From Deltaproteobacteria bacterium (GTDB lineage Bacteria > Desulfobacterota > DSM-4660 > Desulfatiglandales > Desulfatiglandaceae): a stretch of 11,950 nucleotides of DNA. Under the pieces are notes generated by a model. That model did no database searches. It was not told where the DNA came from and worked only from the letters and a program-made list of their open reading frames with translations. This document shows, piece after piece, positions 1 through 6,999 of the stretch. Location: positions 2,849 through 14,798 of the forward strand of contig JABGPV010000125.1 in assembly GCA_018644785.1 (NCBI GenBank), given 5' to 3'. The position numbers and the translations under genes were made by a program. The number at the start of each line of letters is the position of its first letter. Position 1 is the first letter of the stretch.

Positions 1-1
1 A

Positions 2-1096
2 GTTTCCGAAATCATCAATTCCCTCATTTCCCTGGGTGATTTGCGGGCCATCCCCCTGTTTCGTGAAAAGGCATCAGACCCCGGCTATAGAGTACGAATC
101 GGGTGCCTCAGGGGTTTGTACAAGCTTGGGGACTACGAGGACGACTTACCGGTTCTCACGGAAGCCCTTCGGGACGATCACCCGGAAGTCAGGCGGACGG
201 CTGCCACATTTCTCGGCTGGAAAGACAGGGTTGAGGCGGCCCCCGCTCTGACGCAGTCCCTGAGGGATGAAGACCGGAGGGTCAGGAAGGCGGCCGTGTC
301 CGCTTTAGCCCATCTCAGGGACGAGTCTTCCGTACTGCCTCTGATCAGGGTTTTGGCTGATGAAGAGTTGGAAATTCGGAAAAAGGCGCTTGAAACCATC
401 CGAATGATAAGTGGTAATGATGCGATAACCTTTGATGTATTTGCCGATGCGTCCGCCATGGCGGCGGCCGTGGACGACATGCGGAACTGGTGGGAACAGG
501 AAAGGCTCGAACGGGTTTATGAGGATAAGACGGATGTTGCGTCAATAGAAACCGACATGATGGAGGCCGAAACAACTGTTGAGGACACACCTCCCCCCGT
601 TGAAGATAAAGAGACATTTCATGACGCCGAAATGCCGGTGCCCGAAGAAGCCGACATAATGGTTGAGGACGTTTATGATGAATCGGGTCTCGGAGAAGAT
701 ACGGTTTCAGAGGAAGACTCCGGCGACGAATCGGATGTACTTGAAGCGCTTGAACCAGAAGAAGTTAAGGTAACCTCCGAAGGGCAAACGGCTTTTGAGG
801 AATCCGTAATTGAATCCGTAGAAGAAATTGTCGGAAAAAACGCCGCCTCCGAAGAGCAAACCGAGGACGTATCCGATACATCTGAAGAAGATGTGCAGGA
901 AGAACTTGAAACAGCCGCCGAAGAGGAGACACCCGTGGATGAAACCGGTGAAGAAGATCATCAATATCGGGAGTGGGAACTTAAAAGGATGGTCAAAGCG
1001 GAGCTTCTTTCTATTTGCGGTGATCTTGGCATTGACGCCGATGAAAACCTGCTCAAATCGGACCTCATTGCACTTGTTCTTGACGGGAAAGAATGA
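2..1096 (+). CDS. HEAT-repeat protein with acidic tail and SAP/Rho-N-like C-terminus (5' partial)
   Basis: The frame is open to the left edge, so the true start lies outside; 364 residues are visible. Residues 1 to about 135 form HEAT-type helical repeats, with recurring units of the kind DxxxEVRRTAATFLG, DEDRRVRKAAVSALAHL and DEELEIRKKALETI. These repeats usually make a curved protein-binding scaffold. Residues of about 170-315 are extremely acidic and poor in hydrophobics, so probably disordered. The last 40 or so residues, starting near EWELKRMVKAELL and ending LLKSDLIALVLDGKE, look like a SAP or Rho N-terminal helix-extended-helix fold, which in other proteins binds nucleic acid. No signal peptide or membrane segment is visible in the part present. 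The gene stops with TGA 47 bases before the PAP2 gene on the same strand. I infer a cytoplasmic scaffold or adaptor; the partner is unknown. The HEAT call is secure, the C-terminal domain call moderate. Confidence 0.85.
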   Translation, partial: VSEIINSLISLGDLRAIPLFREKASDPGYRVRIGCLRGLYKLGDYEDDLPVLTEALRDDHPEVRRTAATFLGWKDRVEAAPALTQSLRDEDRRVRKAAVSALAHLRDESSVLPLIRVLADEELEIRKKALETIRMISGNDAITFDVFADASAMAAAVDDMRNWWEQERLERVYEDKTDVASIETDMMEAETTVEDTPPPVEDKETFHDAEMPVPEEADIMVEDVYDESGLGEDTVSEEDSGDESDVLEALEPEEVKVTSEGQTAFEESVIESVEEIVGKNAASEEQTEDVSDTSEEDVQEELETAAEEETPVDETGEEDHQYREWELKRMVKAELLSICGDLGIDADENLLKSDLIALVLDGKE

Positions 1097-1115
1097 GAAA
1101 CGGTGTCGTAACCAA

Positions 1116-1140
1116 AATTGCCATATGAGAGACGGCAATT
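1116..1140. repeat. Short inverted repeat in front of the PAP2 gene
   Basis: AATTGCC (1116-1122) and GGCAATT (1134-1140) are perfect 7-base arms around an 11-base loop, directly upstream of the ATG at 1144. There is no following T-run, so it is not a convincing terminator. In RNA the loop would hold the GAGAG stretch that is the nearest Shine-Dalgarno-like sequence, so it might modulate translation of the PAP2 gene. This could equally be chance. Confidence 0.35.
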
Positions 1141-1143
1141 CCA

Positions 1144-1638
1144 ATGATCGCATTGGATCGAAAAATCAGTGAGTATTTCTTGTCGCAGGACAATTTGTGG
1201 GGGATGCGCCTCTTCCAGGCCGTTTCGCATCTCGGTGCCGGCGTCTTATGGCTCTGTGTGTATGCTTTGGGTCTCATCTTTTTCCAAAACGATGCTCACA
1301 GGCTCGTATTGACATTGGTCATTGCAGAACTTATGGGTCTGGTCGTCATTATCCCGTTGAGATACTGTATAAGGAGGAACCGGCCGAGCGCAAATTACAA
1401 ATGCTCACGCATTACGCCCTGGAACCGGTACTCGTTTCCTTCCCACCATGCTTTCAGGGCTTTTTCAATCGCCATCATTGTCGGGGTGCGCCATCCTGGC
1501 GCATTTCCCTATCTGATTTGTGCGGCGCTGGCGATCGGTTTCAGTAGAATTTACCTGTCAAAGCACTATCTTACGGATGTCTTGGCCGGGGCATTGCTGG
1601 CGGTGGGCGTGGCATGGGCATCGCTGCGGATGATTTGA
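1144..1638 (+). CDS. PAP2-family membrane phosphatase
   Basis: A short (164 aa) integral membrane protein of the type 2 phosphatidic acid phosphatase superfamily, whose members remove phosphate from lipid phosphates such as phosphatidic acid or undecaprenyl pyrophosphate. The three catalytic motifs are visible in order: R73-x6-R80-P81 (normally Lys-x6-Arg-Pro, here with Arg first), P99-S100-H101-H102 (usually PSGH), and S134-R135-x5-H141-x3-D145. H102 and H141 would be the acid/base and nucleophile histidines. Hydrophobic stretches at about 28-48, 53-72, 103-117, 118-134 and 146-160 suggest about five membrane helices. The ATG at 1144 is the only sensible start, although its ribosome site is weak (GAGAG, about 13 bases upstream). 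Its 3' end overlaps the longest form of the next frame. The substrate cannot be told from sequence; recycling of undecaprenyl pyrophosphate or lipid-phosphate turnover are the usual roles. Confidence 0.85.
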   Translation: MIALDRKISEYFLSQDNLWGMRLFQAVSHLGAGVLWLCVYALGLIFFQNDAHRLVLTLVIAELMGLVVIIPLRYCIRRNRPSANYKCSRITPWNRYSFPSHHAFRAFSIAIIVGVRHPGAFPYLICAALAIGFSRIYLSKHYLTDVLAGALLAVGVAWASLRMI

Positions 1639-2492
1639 TAACCGGTTTTTGTCGAAAGGGTTTTTCATTGGGATCATTTCATAAAAAGGTATTGCCCGAA
1701 ATGGCCCTGCTTTTTTTAGTCCATACGGCCAACAATCTGTTGGACCGCTACACCCTGAGATCGGTCCTCAGAGCACAGGCGAGAAGTATTTTTACCGGAA
1801 GCCGGGAAAAACCGTATAAACCGGTTCCGGTGGTGGAGCATTGGGCCGATAGCATCATGGAAATCTTCCTGGAAAGCCGGCGGCGCTTTCCAAACAGCAT
1901 TTGTGTGGACGGACCTCCCGGAAGCGGTAAAAGCACCCTTGGAAGAGCCCTTGCCGAAAGGTGCGGTCTCCAATGGAGAACCATTTACTGGCGTGAGCTA
2001 AAGGGCCCCTATCCGTTTAAACCCGGGAGAATTTACGAAAACATACGGCTCATCAGAACGCAGGATATGGACCCATTCGATTGGATTATCTATGTGGATT
2101 GTTCCACTGAGGACGCGAAAACACGGGTCATCAGCCGCGACCGGGATGCAGCCCTTGTGGATCTAGTGGATTTCACCCTGTTGAAACGGATCGGAGATAC
2201 GGCTTTTGCCATGCTGGACGGAGAAGAAATAAGCATACCCGGCAGCCCCTTGAAAATCAAGAGAAGACCCCAACGGGGATACCGGGACCTGGATGAACTG
2301 AAAATGAGGCTATGGGACAGGCAGATCGATACCGAAGGCTTTTCAAAAGAAGAATTGTTGTTCATTTACTGCGATGGAAAGCCCAAAAGCGGCATTTTGC
2401 CCTATGTCAAGCTTGGGGCCTATAACCGGGAACTTTTCTCGGGGCTGTACGATGCCTTTGCCATGTCCCTCGGCAAGCGGCTTTTAACCTGA
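1614..2492 (+). CDS. P-loop kinase-like protein of unknown function
   Basis: A 292-residue frame with a clear Walker A motif, GPPGSGKST at residues 100-108, in the context ICVDGPPGSGKSTLGRALAERCG. This is typical of small-molecule kinases of the NMP-kinase, shikimate-kinase or zeta-toxin type. A strand DWIIYVDC (156-163) followed by a helix and RVISRDRD (171-178) resembles the strand after Walker B and an arginine-rich lid of kinases. About 95 residues precede the P-loop, and there is a long unassigned C-terminal region. No membrane segment or signal peptide is evident beyond a mildly hydrophobic patch near residues 31-36. The start is uncertain. ATG 1614 overlaps the PAP2 gene by 25 bases. 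TTG 1668 has a good ribosome site (GAAAGGG, 7 bases upstream). ATG 1701 gives a protein beginning MALLFLVH. I do not recognise the family and assign no substrate. Close spacing suggests cotranscription with the PAP2 gene. Confidence 0.75.
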   Translation: MGIAADDLITGFCRKGFSLGSFHKKVLPEMALLFLVHTANNLLDRYTLRSVLRAQARSIFTGSREKPYKPVPVVEHWADSIMEIFLESRRRFPNSICVDGPPGSGKSTLGRALAERCGLQWRTIYWRELKGPYPFKPGRIYENIRLIRTQDMDPFDWIIYVDCSTEDAKTRVISRDRDAALVDLVDFTLLKRIGDTAFAMLDGEEISIPGSPLKIKRRPQRGYRDLDELKMRLWDRQIDTEGFSKEELLFIYCDGKPKSGILPYVKLGAYNRELFSGLYDAFAMSLGKRLLT

Positions 2493-2574
2493 GAAGCAAG
2501 GAATAATGGATCTCTGCACGGGAACGATGATCAAGGCCTTTTTTTCGAGCAGACCCACGGGAGACTGAAAAGAA

Positions 2575-3927
2575 ATGGAGACTCTAGCCAGGTGGATATG
2601 GGATCCTGTTCTTTGCCTGGTGTATCTTGAATTGGGCCTGATCTTTTTGTACCTGACCCGTGGAATTGCCTGGACAAAAGGGTTACCCGTTTTTTTTAAG
2701 ATCTTCCGCCATGACCATTCAATATCGACAGACAGCATTGTTTCTCATCAAAAAGCGTTCTTATCAAGCGTTGCCGCCACTGTGGGGATCGGCAACATTG
2801 CCGGTGTCGGGACCGCAATACACCTCGGGGGGCCGGGGGCCCTGTTCTGGATGTGGATGTCCGCCCTTTTCGGCATGTTTTTCAGAATGGCATCCACCTA
2901 CATGGCCATTAAATTACAACCTGCTGATGTTAAATCTTTATCCTTTGCCACGCCCATGTCCTATCTCGAAAAATATATGACCGGCCGATGGCGTTTTATC
3001 TCTCGATTCGTAGCTTTACTTCTCCTGATCCAGGGAGTGGTTCTGTATAATCTGGTCCAGGCAAATTCTTTGTCCCAGGCTGTCCATAACAGATTTGACG
3101 TTCCCCATTTATTAACGGCATTTTTGCTGACCCTTTGCGTGGGACTTGTAATTCTCGGCGGTCTGAAAAAAATTGTCAATTACTCCTCGGCAATTGCACC
3201 GGTTGTCATCGCCGTTTATACCATAAGCGGGCTTCTGATTTTACTCTTTCGCCCATTGGCATCATTATCCGCATTGGGTCAGGTTTTTTATTATGCATTC
3301 AATCCCTGTTCAATTGTTGGGGGCATTGCAGGATATTCGGTATTTCAAGCGCTGCAATTCGGCGTATCGCGTGGCGTTTTTTCTCACATGTCTGGTATGG
3401 GAACCAGCACATTTTTTCAAGCGGCAAACAAAGAAGCGCCTGCCATGGGTGCTTTCATGGCAGCCATTACCCCATTTGTTGACACCATAATCATCTGTAC
3501 GATCAGTGGCCTGGTGATTCTTTCAAGCCCCTACTGGCAAAATCAAACCGGCGCATATCTTACGGCAATATCCTTTGAGGACGGTCTGGGCGTTTCAGGT
3601 CAGATCGTCGTTATTGCGAGTTTAATTGTTTTTGCATTTACAACAATTATCGGATTTGCCCATATCTCTGAAAAATGTTTTAGATATCTCGGAGGGAGAG
3701 ATTCCCTGAAATTTAGAATGGTATTGTTGTTAGTGACCTTTCTTGGGCCTTTCCTGAATTTACGTTTTGTGTGGTCTCTAAGCGATATTATAATCGCAAC
3801 GATTATTATTTTTCATCTGATCCCCCTTCTATACATCACACTGATCAACCGCAAAGAAATGTACGGCGATCTACAGAAGGTTGCAGAAGACAATCTTTCG
3901 GGAAAGAACTTATCTGGCGCCATGTAA
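2575..3927 (+). CDS. AGCS-family sodium:amino-acid (alanine/glycine-type) symporter, divergent
   Basis: A 450-residue polytopic inner-membrane transporter of the alanine/glycine:cation symporter family, which imports small amino acids with Na+ (or H+). Family landmarks are present: TVGIGNIAGV at 69-78 and GGPGALFWMW at 85-94, NLVQANS at 159-165, GGLKKI at 195-200, GVSRGVFS at 263-270, FVDTIIICT at 301-309, and FTTIIG near 355-360 followed by a SEKCFRYL helix. Length and about 10-11 hydrophobic segments fit the family. The usual SNEAGLGS signature after the RGVFS helix reads SHMSGMGT (270-277), so the acidic residue is replaced by Met. The usual TKYAE after the GGPGA motif reads FRMAS. Substrate preference may therefore differ from alanine or glycine. 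The ATG at 2575 has a GGGAGA sequence about 10 bases upstream. An 82-base gap separates it from the P-loop gene. It converges on the DtxR gene across 58 bases with no obvious terminator. Confidence 0.88.
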   Translation: METLARWIWDPVLCLVYLELGLIFLYLTRGIAWTKGLPVFFKIFRHDHSISTDSIVSHQKAFLSSVAATVGIGNIAGVGTAIHLGGPGALFWMWMSALFGMFFRMASTYMAIKLQPADVKSLSFATPMSYLEKYMTGRWRFISRFVALLLLIQGVVLYNLVQANSLSQAVHNRFDVPHLLTAFLLTLCVGLVILGGLKKIVNYSSAIAPVVIAVYTISGLLILLFRPLASLSALGQVFYYAFNPCSIVGGIAGYSVFQALQFGVSRGVFSHMSGMGTSTFFQAANKEAPAMGAFMAAITPFVDTIIICTISGLVILSSPYWQNQTGAYLTAISFEDGLGVSGQIVVIASLIVFAFTTIIGFAHISEKCFRYLGGRDSLKFRMVLLLVTFLGPFLNLRFVWSLSDIIIATIIIFHLIPLLYITLINRKEMYGDLQKVAEDNLSGKNLSGAM

Positions 3928-3985
3928 GGGCCTCGGCAAGAAATAAACTGATGTTGATGTGTCATAAAAGGATGCCGATAACCCT

Positions 3986-4645
3986 CTATTCTTCGGGACT
4001 CATCTTCCAAACAAAGATATTTCGGGCGATCTCCTTATCGAGAGCAAGCTCGGTATTTTCGAATTTGATGCAAAAGGCCGGATTGATTCTATGCACGATC
4101 ACAACGACACCCGGCTGCAGCCCCATGGATATCAATTGATGCAAATTTGAATGGCTTCCGGGTTTAATGTAAGTGATTTTCCCTCTTTCGCTGGTTTTAA
4201 GGTCGGTCAAACTGACCACGGTGTTGTCAACAACTTTAAGCCTCTTCCGGCAGCACCTTCCCCCCGGAATCGGTTTTCCATCGGGGCATATTCCCGGGTG
4301 CCCGAGAAGGGTACAAATTGATTCTTCCACTTCCGGCTCCAGGCAGTGTTCGACCTTACAGGCCACTTTCTCCATGGAGGCGTCTTTCAGCCTGAGGATG
4401 CTTGATACCAGTACCTCGGCGAGCCGATGACGACGGATGATGGTTTCACCCAACGCTTTTCCATCACTGGAAAACAGGATTTTACCACCCGTCAGTACGA
4501 TCATCCCCTTTTCTTCGAGCTCGGCAAGATCGGCTTCCGTGAAATCAACAACACATCTTTTCTTTACAGCGTGAACCGAATGATTTTTGTTTTCACCGGC
4601 ACACCAGATCGCCTCAATAATCTCTTCCTGTTTTTCAGTCAGCAT
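3986..4645 (-). CDS. DtxR/IdeR-family iron-dependent regulator with C-terminal FeoA (SH3-like) domain
   Basis: A 219-residue metal-sensing repressor. Residues 1-65 form the winged helix-turn-helix. Residues of about 70-127 form the metal-binding and dimer domain, with RRHRLAEVL (H73, E77) and ACKVEH (C96, E99, H100) matching the ancillary and primary metal ligands of DtxR. The DtxR His98 equivalent is E92. Cys at position 96 favours an iron-type rather than manganese-type (MntR) sensor. CPDGKPIP at 120-127 is a family hallmark and is followed by an unusual CC pair (131-132). Residues of about 144-215 match FeoA closely: LTDLKTSERGKI, LHQLISMGLQPGVVV, and a LALDKEIARNIFV end. The start chosen is ATG 4645, because GGAG lies 8 bases upstream; an in-frame TTG at 4675 would add ten residues but falls in the flank of the palindromic element. 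It lies 288 bases downstream of the FeoB gene on the same strand. Inferred role: Fe2+-loaded repression of feoB and probably of itself. Confidence 0.9.
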   Translation of the reverse strand: MLTEKQEEIIEAIWCAGENKNHSVHAVKKRCVVDFTEADLAELEEKGMIVLTGGKILFSSDGKALGETIIRRHRLAEVLVSSILRLKDASMEKVACKVEHCLEPEVEESICTLLGHPGICPDGKPIPGGRCCRKRLKVVDNTVVSLTDLKTSERGKITYIKPGSHSNLHQLISMGLQPGVVVIVHRINPAFCIKFENTELALDKEIARNIFVWKMSPEE

Positions 4646-4679
4646 GGTTCCATCTCCGTTATGGTTATTCTTCAATAAT

Positions 4680-4917
4680 GGGCATCCTTCATAAAAACAA
4701 AAAGTAGTTTACACTTTGTTTTGTTCGCTGTTTTGAAGAGAAATTTGAAACTGGAAATTGGAAATTAGAACACACGCAATAGTTCTGGTGTGTTATCCAA
4801 TTTCAAATTTCGAATTTCCAGTTTCAGCATCCGATTTTCAGTCTCGATATTCGACTTTCAATCCAATATTACAAACTACGCAGCAAAAAAGTGTAAACCG
4901 GCAAATGAAGGATGCCC
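4680..4917. mobile_element. Nested palindromic, MITE-like intergenic element
   Basis: This 238-bp element fills most of the FeoB-DtxR gap. Its ends are perfect 13-bp inverted repeats, GGGCATCCTTCAT (4680-4692) and its complement (4905-4917). Inside these lies an 11-bp inverted pair, GTTTACACTTT (4707-4717) and AAAGTGTAAAC (4888-4898). Further in is a 13-bp pair, GAAACTGGAAATT (4747-4759) and its complement (4813-4825). At the centre is a 7-bp pair, AACACAC (4769-4775) and GTGTGTT (4788-4794). The core is AT-rich and made of GAAATT/AATTTC words, unlike the flanking genes. ATAAT occurs directly outside the left end (4675-4679) and one base outside the right end (4919-4923), which would fit a target-site duplication. 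It has no coding capacity. A miniature inverted-repeat transposable element is the simplest reading; a REP/BIME-type repeat or a large regulatory hairpin is the alternative. Confidence 0.6.
4868..4897 (-). promoter_or_regulatory. Candidate sigma70-type promoter for the DtxR gene, inside the palindromic element
   Basis: Read on the minus strand, TTTACA (4897-4892, five of six to the -35 consensus) is followed after 18 bases by TGTAAT (4873-4868, five of six to the -10 consensus). A transcript would begin near 4861 and run about 215 bases, through the central palindrome, to the DtxR start at 4645. The match is by eye only, and AT-rich repeats give such matches by chance. Confidence 0.35.
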
Positions 4918-4933
4918 GATAATGCACTGACTT

Positions 4934-6883
4934 TCATGTAAATGTAATGCCGAATAGATGGCACGTATGGTTCACAATGCTTCCCACAACAACGGCATAG
5001 ATCGTGACGGAAACACAAATGGCGGCAGCAACCTTGATCCCACGTTCCTTGAACAAAACAATGGTCGCATTTACGCAAGGGATAATAAATGTCATGACCA
5101 GCAGGTTTACCACGAGTTGCAGATTGGTGTATGATCCGCTGAGATGGTCCAGTTCGGTTGCCCCGACTTCCCTCCGGATCATCGTCTTGATAAATACCCT
5201 GATGCTTTCTTCAGGAAGCCCCATGAGTTTACTAAAAAACGGACCCGTAATCTGTTCAAGCCAGTCCAGCCCACCGGCCCTTTCAAACAGGAACACAAAG
5301 AATGAGGCGATGATAAATACGGGCAGGGCCTCTTTCATGAAGAAATATGTTTTCATGAAAGACATTCTTATGATCTGATGGAGCTTTGGAAACCGCATGG
5401 CAGGGATTTCCATGAAGAGCGGGGTCCTGTATCCGGACAAAATCTTATTTGCCAGAATACCTGCGATCAGGACCTGGGAGAGTATCAGGCCGAACAGGGT
5501 AATGGTGGCGGATACGGGCATCTGTTCTAAAATAATCAGCATAACCGCCACAAGCGGTGCGCAGGGCAAGGCCAGAAAAAGAAGAAATGAGGCGATGTTC
5601 TTTTCTTTTTTGGTGTCCAAAAGGCGTGTGGTCAGGATCGCCATGGTCACACATGAAAACCCCATGACAAGTGGAATGACGCCTTTTCCATTCAGCCCCA
5701 TTTTTTGAAACAGCTTGTCGAGCAGAATGGAGACCCTGGGAAGATATCCCGAGTCTTCAAGTATCCCGAAAGCGATATAAAAGCAGAAGAGAACGGGGGC
5801 CACCAGGCCCAGGGCCAAAAAAACACCCGTGGGAAGGATCCCGAAGTCCGGATCAACAATCATATCTCTTATGAATGCACTCGGAATGGGTTGAACGAGT
5901 TTGGTGGTCCAGGGGATCAAAAATCCTTCGAAAAGAGTCCCGTTTATGGTGTCAACCGCAAAAGTTGCGCCAAAAGATCCCACAAACAGATACATGGCAT
6001 ACAAAAAGATCACGGCAATGGGAATACCGGTGGAAAGCTTTGTACACCAGTCCCCGAATTTCATGAGAAAAGGGCTCTTGGGGGGCGGGTGAATCTCCTG
6101 AACATCATCAACGATCTGTCCGGCTATCTTGTTATACAGGTTTCCGAGAAGTATGCCGCAGGAGATAGGCGTCTCGGACTGGTATTGATCCGACAGATCC
6201 TTGAGTTGCTCAAGCATGCCGCTTCCGAATCGGGTTTCCACATATCCTTCAATGCCACTGTCACCCGCAAGCAAAAGGAGACCCGTGGCCCTTGTGGATA
6301 TGGACTCCGATTTAAGCAGTTTGGCGACGATTTGGAGGAACTGCTCGATCTTTTCAGGGTATTCGACGAGCCGGTTGGGAACTCTCATTTCTGTGATGCC
6401 CGACATCACCTTTGACACCCCTATCCCTTCATTGGCAATGGTCGTGAATACATCGATACCGAGTGTTTCGGAAAGCTTTTTTGCGTCGATCTCGATCCCC
6501 CGGGGGGGCGCCTCGTCGATCATATTGATGTCGAGGAGCATGGGAAGACCATATTCCGCATATTGAAGGGCGATGGCGATGGAGCGTTTCAAATTCTTGG
6601 CATCCGCCACCAGAATAATTCCCCGGATATCCTTGTCAGTGGTATGCGGCAAGAGGAGATCTCTCGAGAGGCGGTCGTCTTCATCGGTGGAAAATATTGA
6701 GAATATCCCGGGGGTATCAAAAATCTCTCTTTCCGTATTCTTGACATGCCCCGTGGTAATCGAAGTGGTGTTGCCCGATATGTTAAGGCTCGCGGTTTTG
6801 GTTCCGGACATCCGTGAAAACAGGGCAGACTTTCCAACATTCATGTTGCCCACAATGGCAATACCGGCGTTTTCATCCATCAT
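4934..6883 (-). CDS. feoB: FeoB-family ferrous iron transporter with divergent pore motifs
   Basis: A 649-residue FeoB: an N-terminal G-protein domain drives or gates Fe2+ import through an inner-membrane pore. G motifs are G1 GNMNVGKS (12-19), G3 DTPG (56-59) and G4 NMID (120-123), with a G5-like IANEG at 149-153. The region usually holding the G2 threonine reads NTTSITTG (38-45). A helical spacer follows, then about eight membrane segments from residue 288 on, including the family hallmark EDSGYLPR (376-383). The C-terminal RREVGATELDHL and KERGIK stretches also fit FeoB. The two gate regions are atypical: GFSCVTMA (408-415) and PCAPLVAV (440-447), where relatives known to me have GCDTMAT- or GCNVPA-type and PCSAQ- or SCSARLP-type motifs. 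The Cys residues are kept but neighbouring polar ones are lost. ATG 6883 has AGGAA 10 bases upstream; a second ATG follows immediately. There is no separate FeoA gene. The regulator lies downstream on the same strand. Fe2+ is the likely cargo; a different metal is possible. Confidence 0.9.
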   Translation of the reverse strand: MMDENAGIAIVGNMNVGKSALFSRMSGTKTASLNISGNTTSITTGHVKNTEREIFDTPGIFSIFSTDEDDRLSRDLLLPHTTDKDIRGIILVADAKNLKRSIAIALQYAEYGLPMLLDINMIDEAPPRGIEIDAKKLSETLGIDVFTTIANEGIGVSKVMSGITEMRVPNRLVEYPEKIEQFLQIVAKLLKSESISTRATGLLLLAGDSGIEGYVETRFGSGMLEQLKDLSDQYQSETPISCGILLGNLYNKIAGQIVDDVQEIHPPPKSPFLMKFGDWCTKLSTGIPIAVIFLYAMYLFVGSFGATFAVDTINGTLFEGFLIPWTTKLVQPIPSAFIRDMIVDPDFGILPTGVFLALGLVAPVLFCFYIAFGILEDSGYLPRVSILLDKLFQKMGLNGKGVIPLVMGFSCVTMAILTTRLLDTKKEKNIASFLLFLALPCAPLVAVMLIILEQMPVSATITLFGLILSQVLIAGILANKILSGYRTPLFMEIPAMRFPKLHQIIRMSFMKTYFFMKEALPVFIIASFFVFLFERAGGLDWLEQITGPFFSKLMGLPEESIRVFIKTMIRREVGATELDHLSGSYTNLQLVVNLLVMTFIIPCVNATIVLFKERGIKVAAAICVSVTIYAVVVGSIVNHTCHLFGITFT

Positions 6884-6937
6884 CTATCATTCTTCCTTTG
6901 CTATTGCTGAACAGCCGCCATCAAAATAATGCGCTGA

Positions 6938-6966
6938 ACCTATGGCTAAAACGTTGCAGTTGTCAA
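6938..6966 (-). promoter_or_regulatory. Candidate feoB promoter with overlapping weak dyad
   Basis: On the minus strand a perfect -35 box TTGACA (6966-6961) is followed after 17-18 bases by a poor -10 (ATAGGT or TAGGTT), about 55 bases before the feoB start. The -10 region lies in an imperfect dyad, TTAGCC-ATA-GGTTCA (minus strand, 6949-6935), that could be an operator for a metal regulator. It resembles the half-site style of DtxR/IdeR boxes only loosely. The rest of the 116-base gap to the upstream GTPase gene shows nothing else. Confidence 0.35.
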
Positions 6967-6999
6967 GGGAAATTAATGGTGCTGATTGTGGAGAAGCGT

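Noticed and set aside
707..1153. Minus-strand open frame opposite the acidic tail of the HEAT protein
   Set aside because: It is the Phe/Gly-rich complement of Glu-rich codons (GAA/TTC), a compositional artefact.
3928..3985. Bidirectional terminator between the convergent symporter and DtxR genes
   Set aside because: No stem with a following T-run is visible on either strand.
4646..4675. TTG at 4675 as the DtxR start
   Set aside because: ATG 4645 has GGAG 8 bases upstream and begins the conserved MLTEKQEEII segment; the extra ten residues are unlike the family.
5705..6415. Plus-strand open frame (236 codons) opposite feoB
   Set aside because: FeoB motifs lie in the minus-strand frame throughout this interval; the antisense translation shows no domain.
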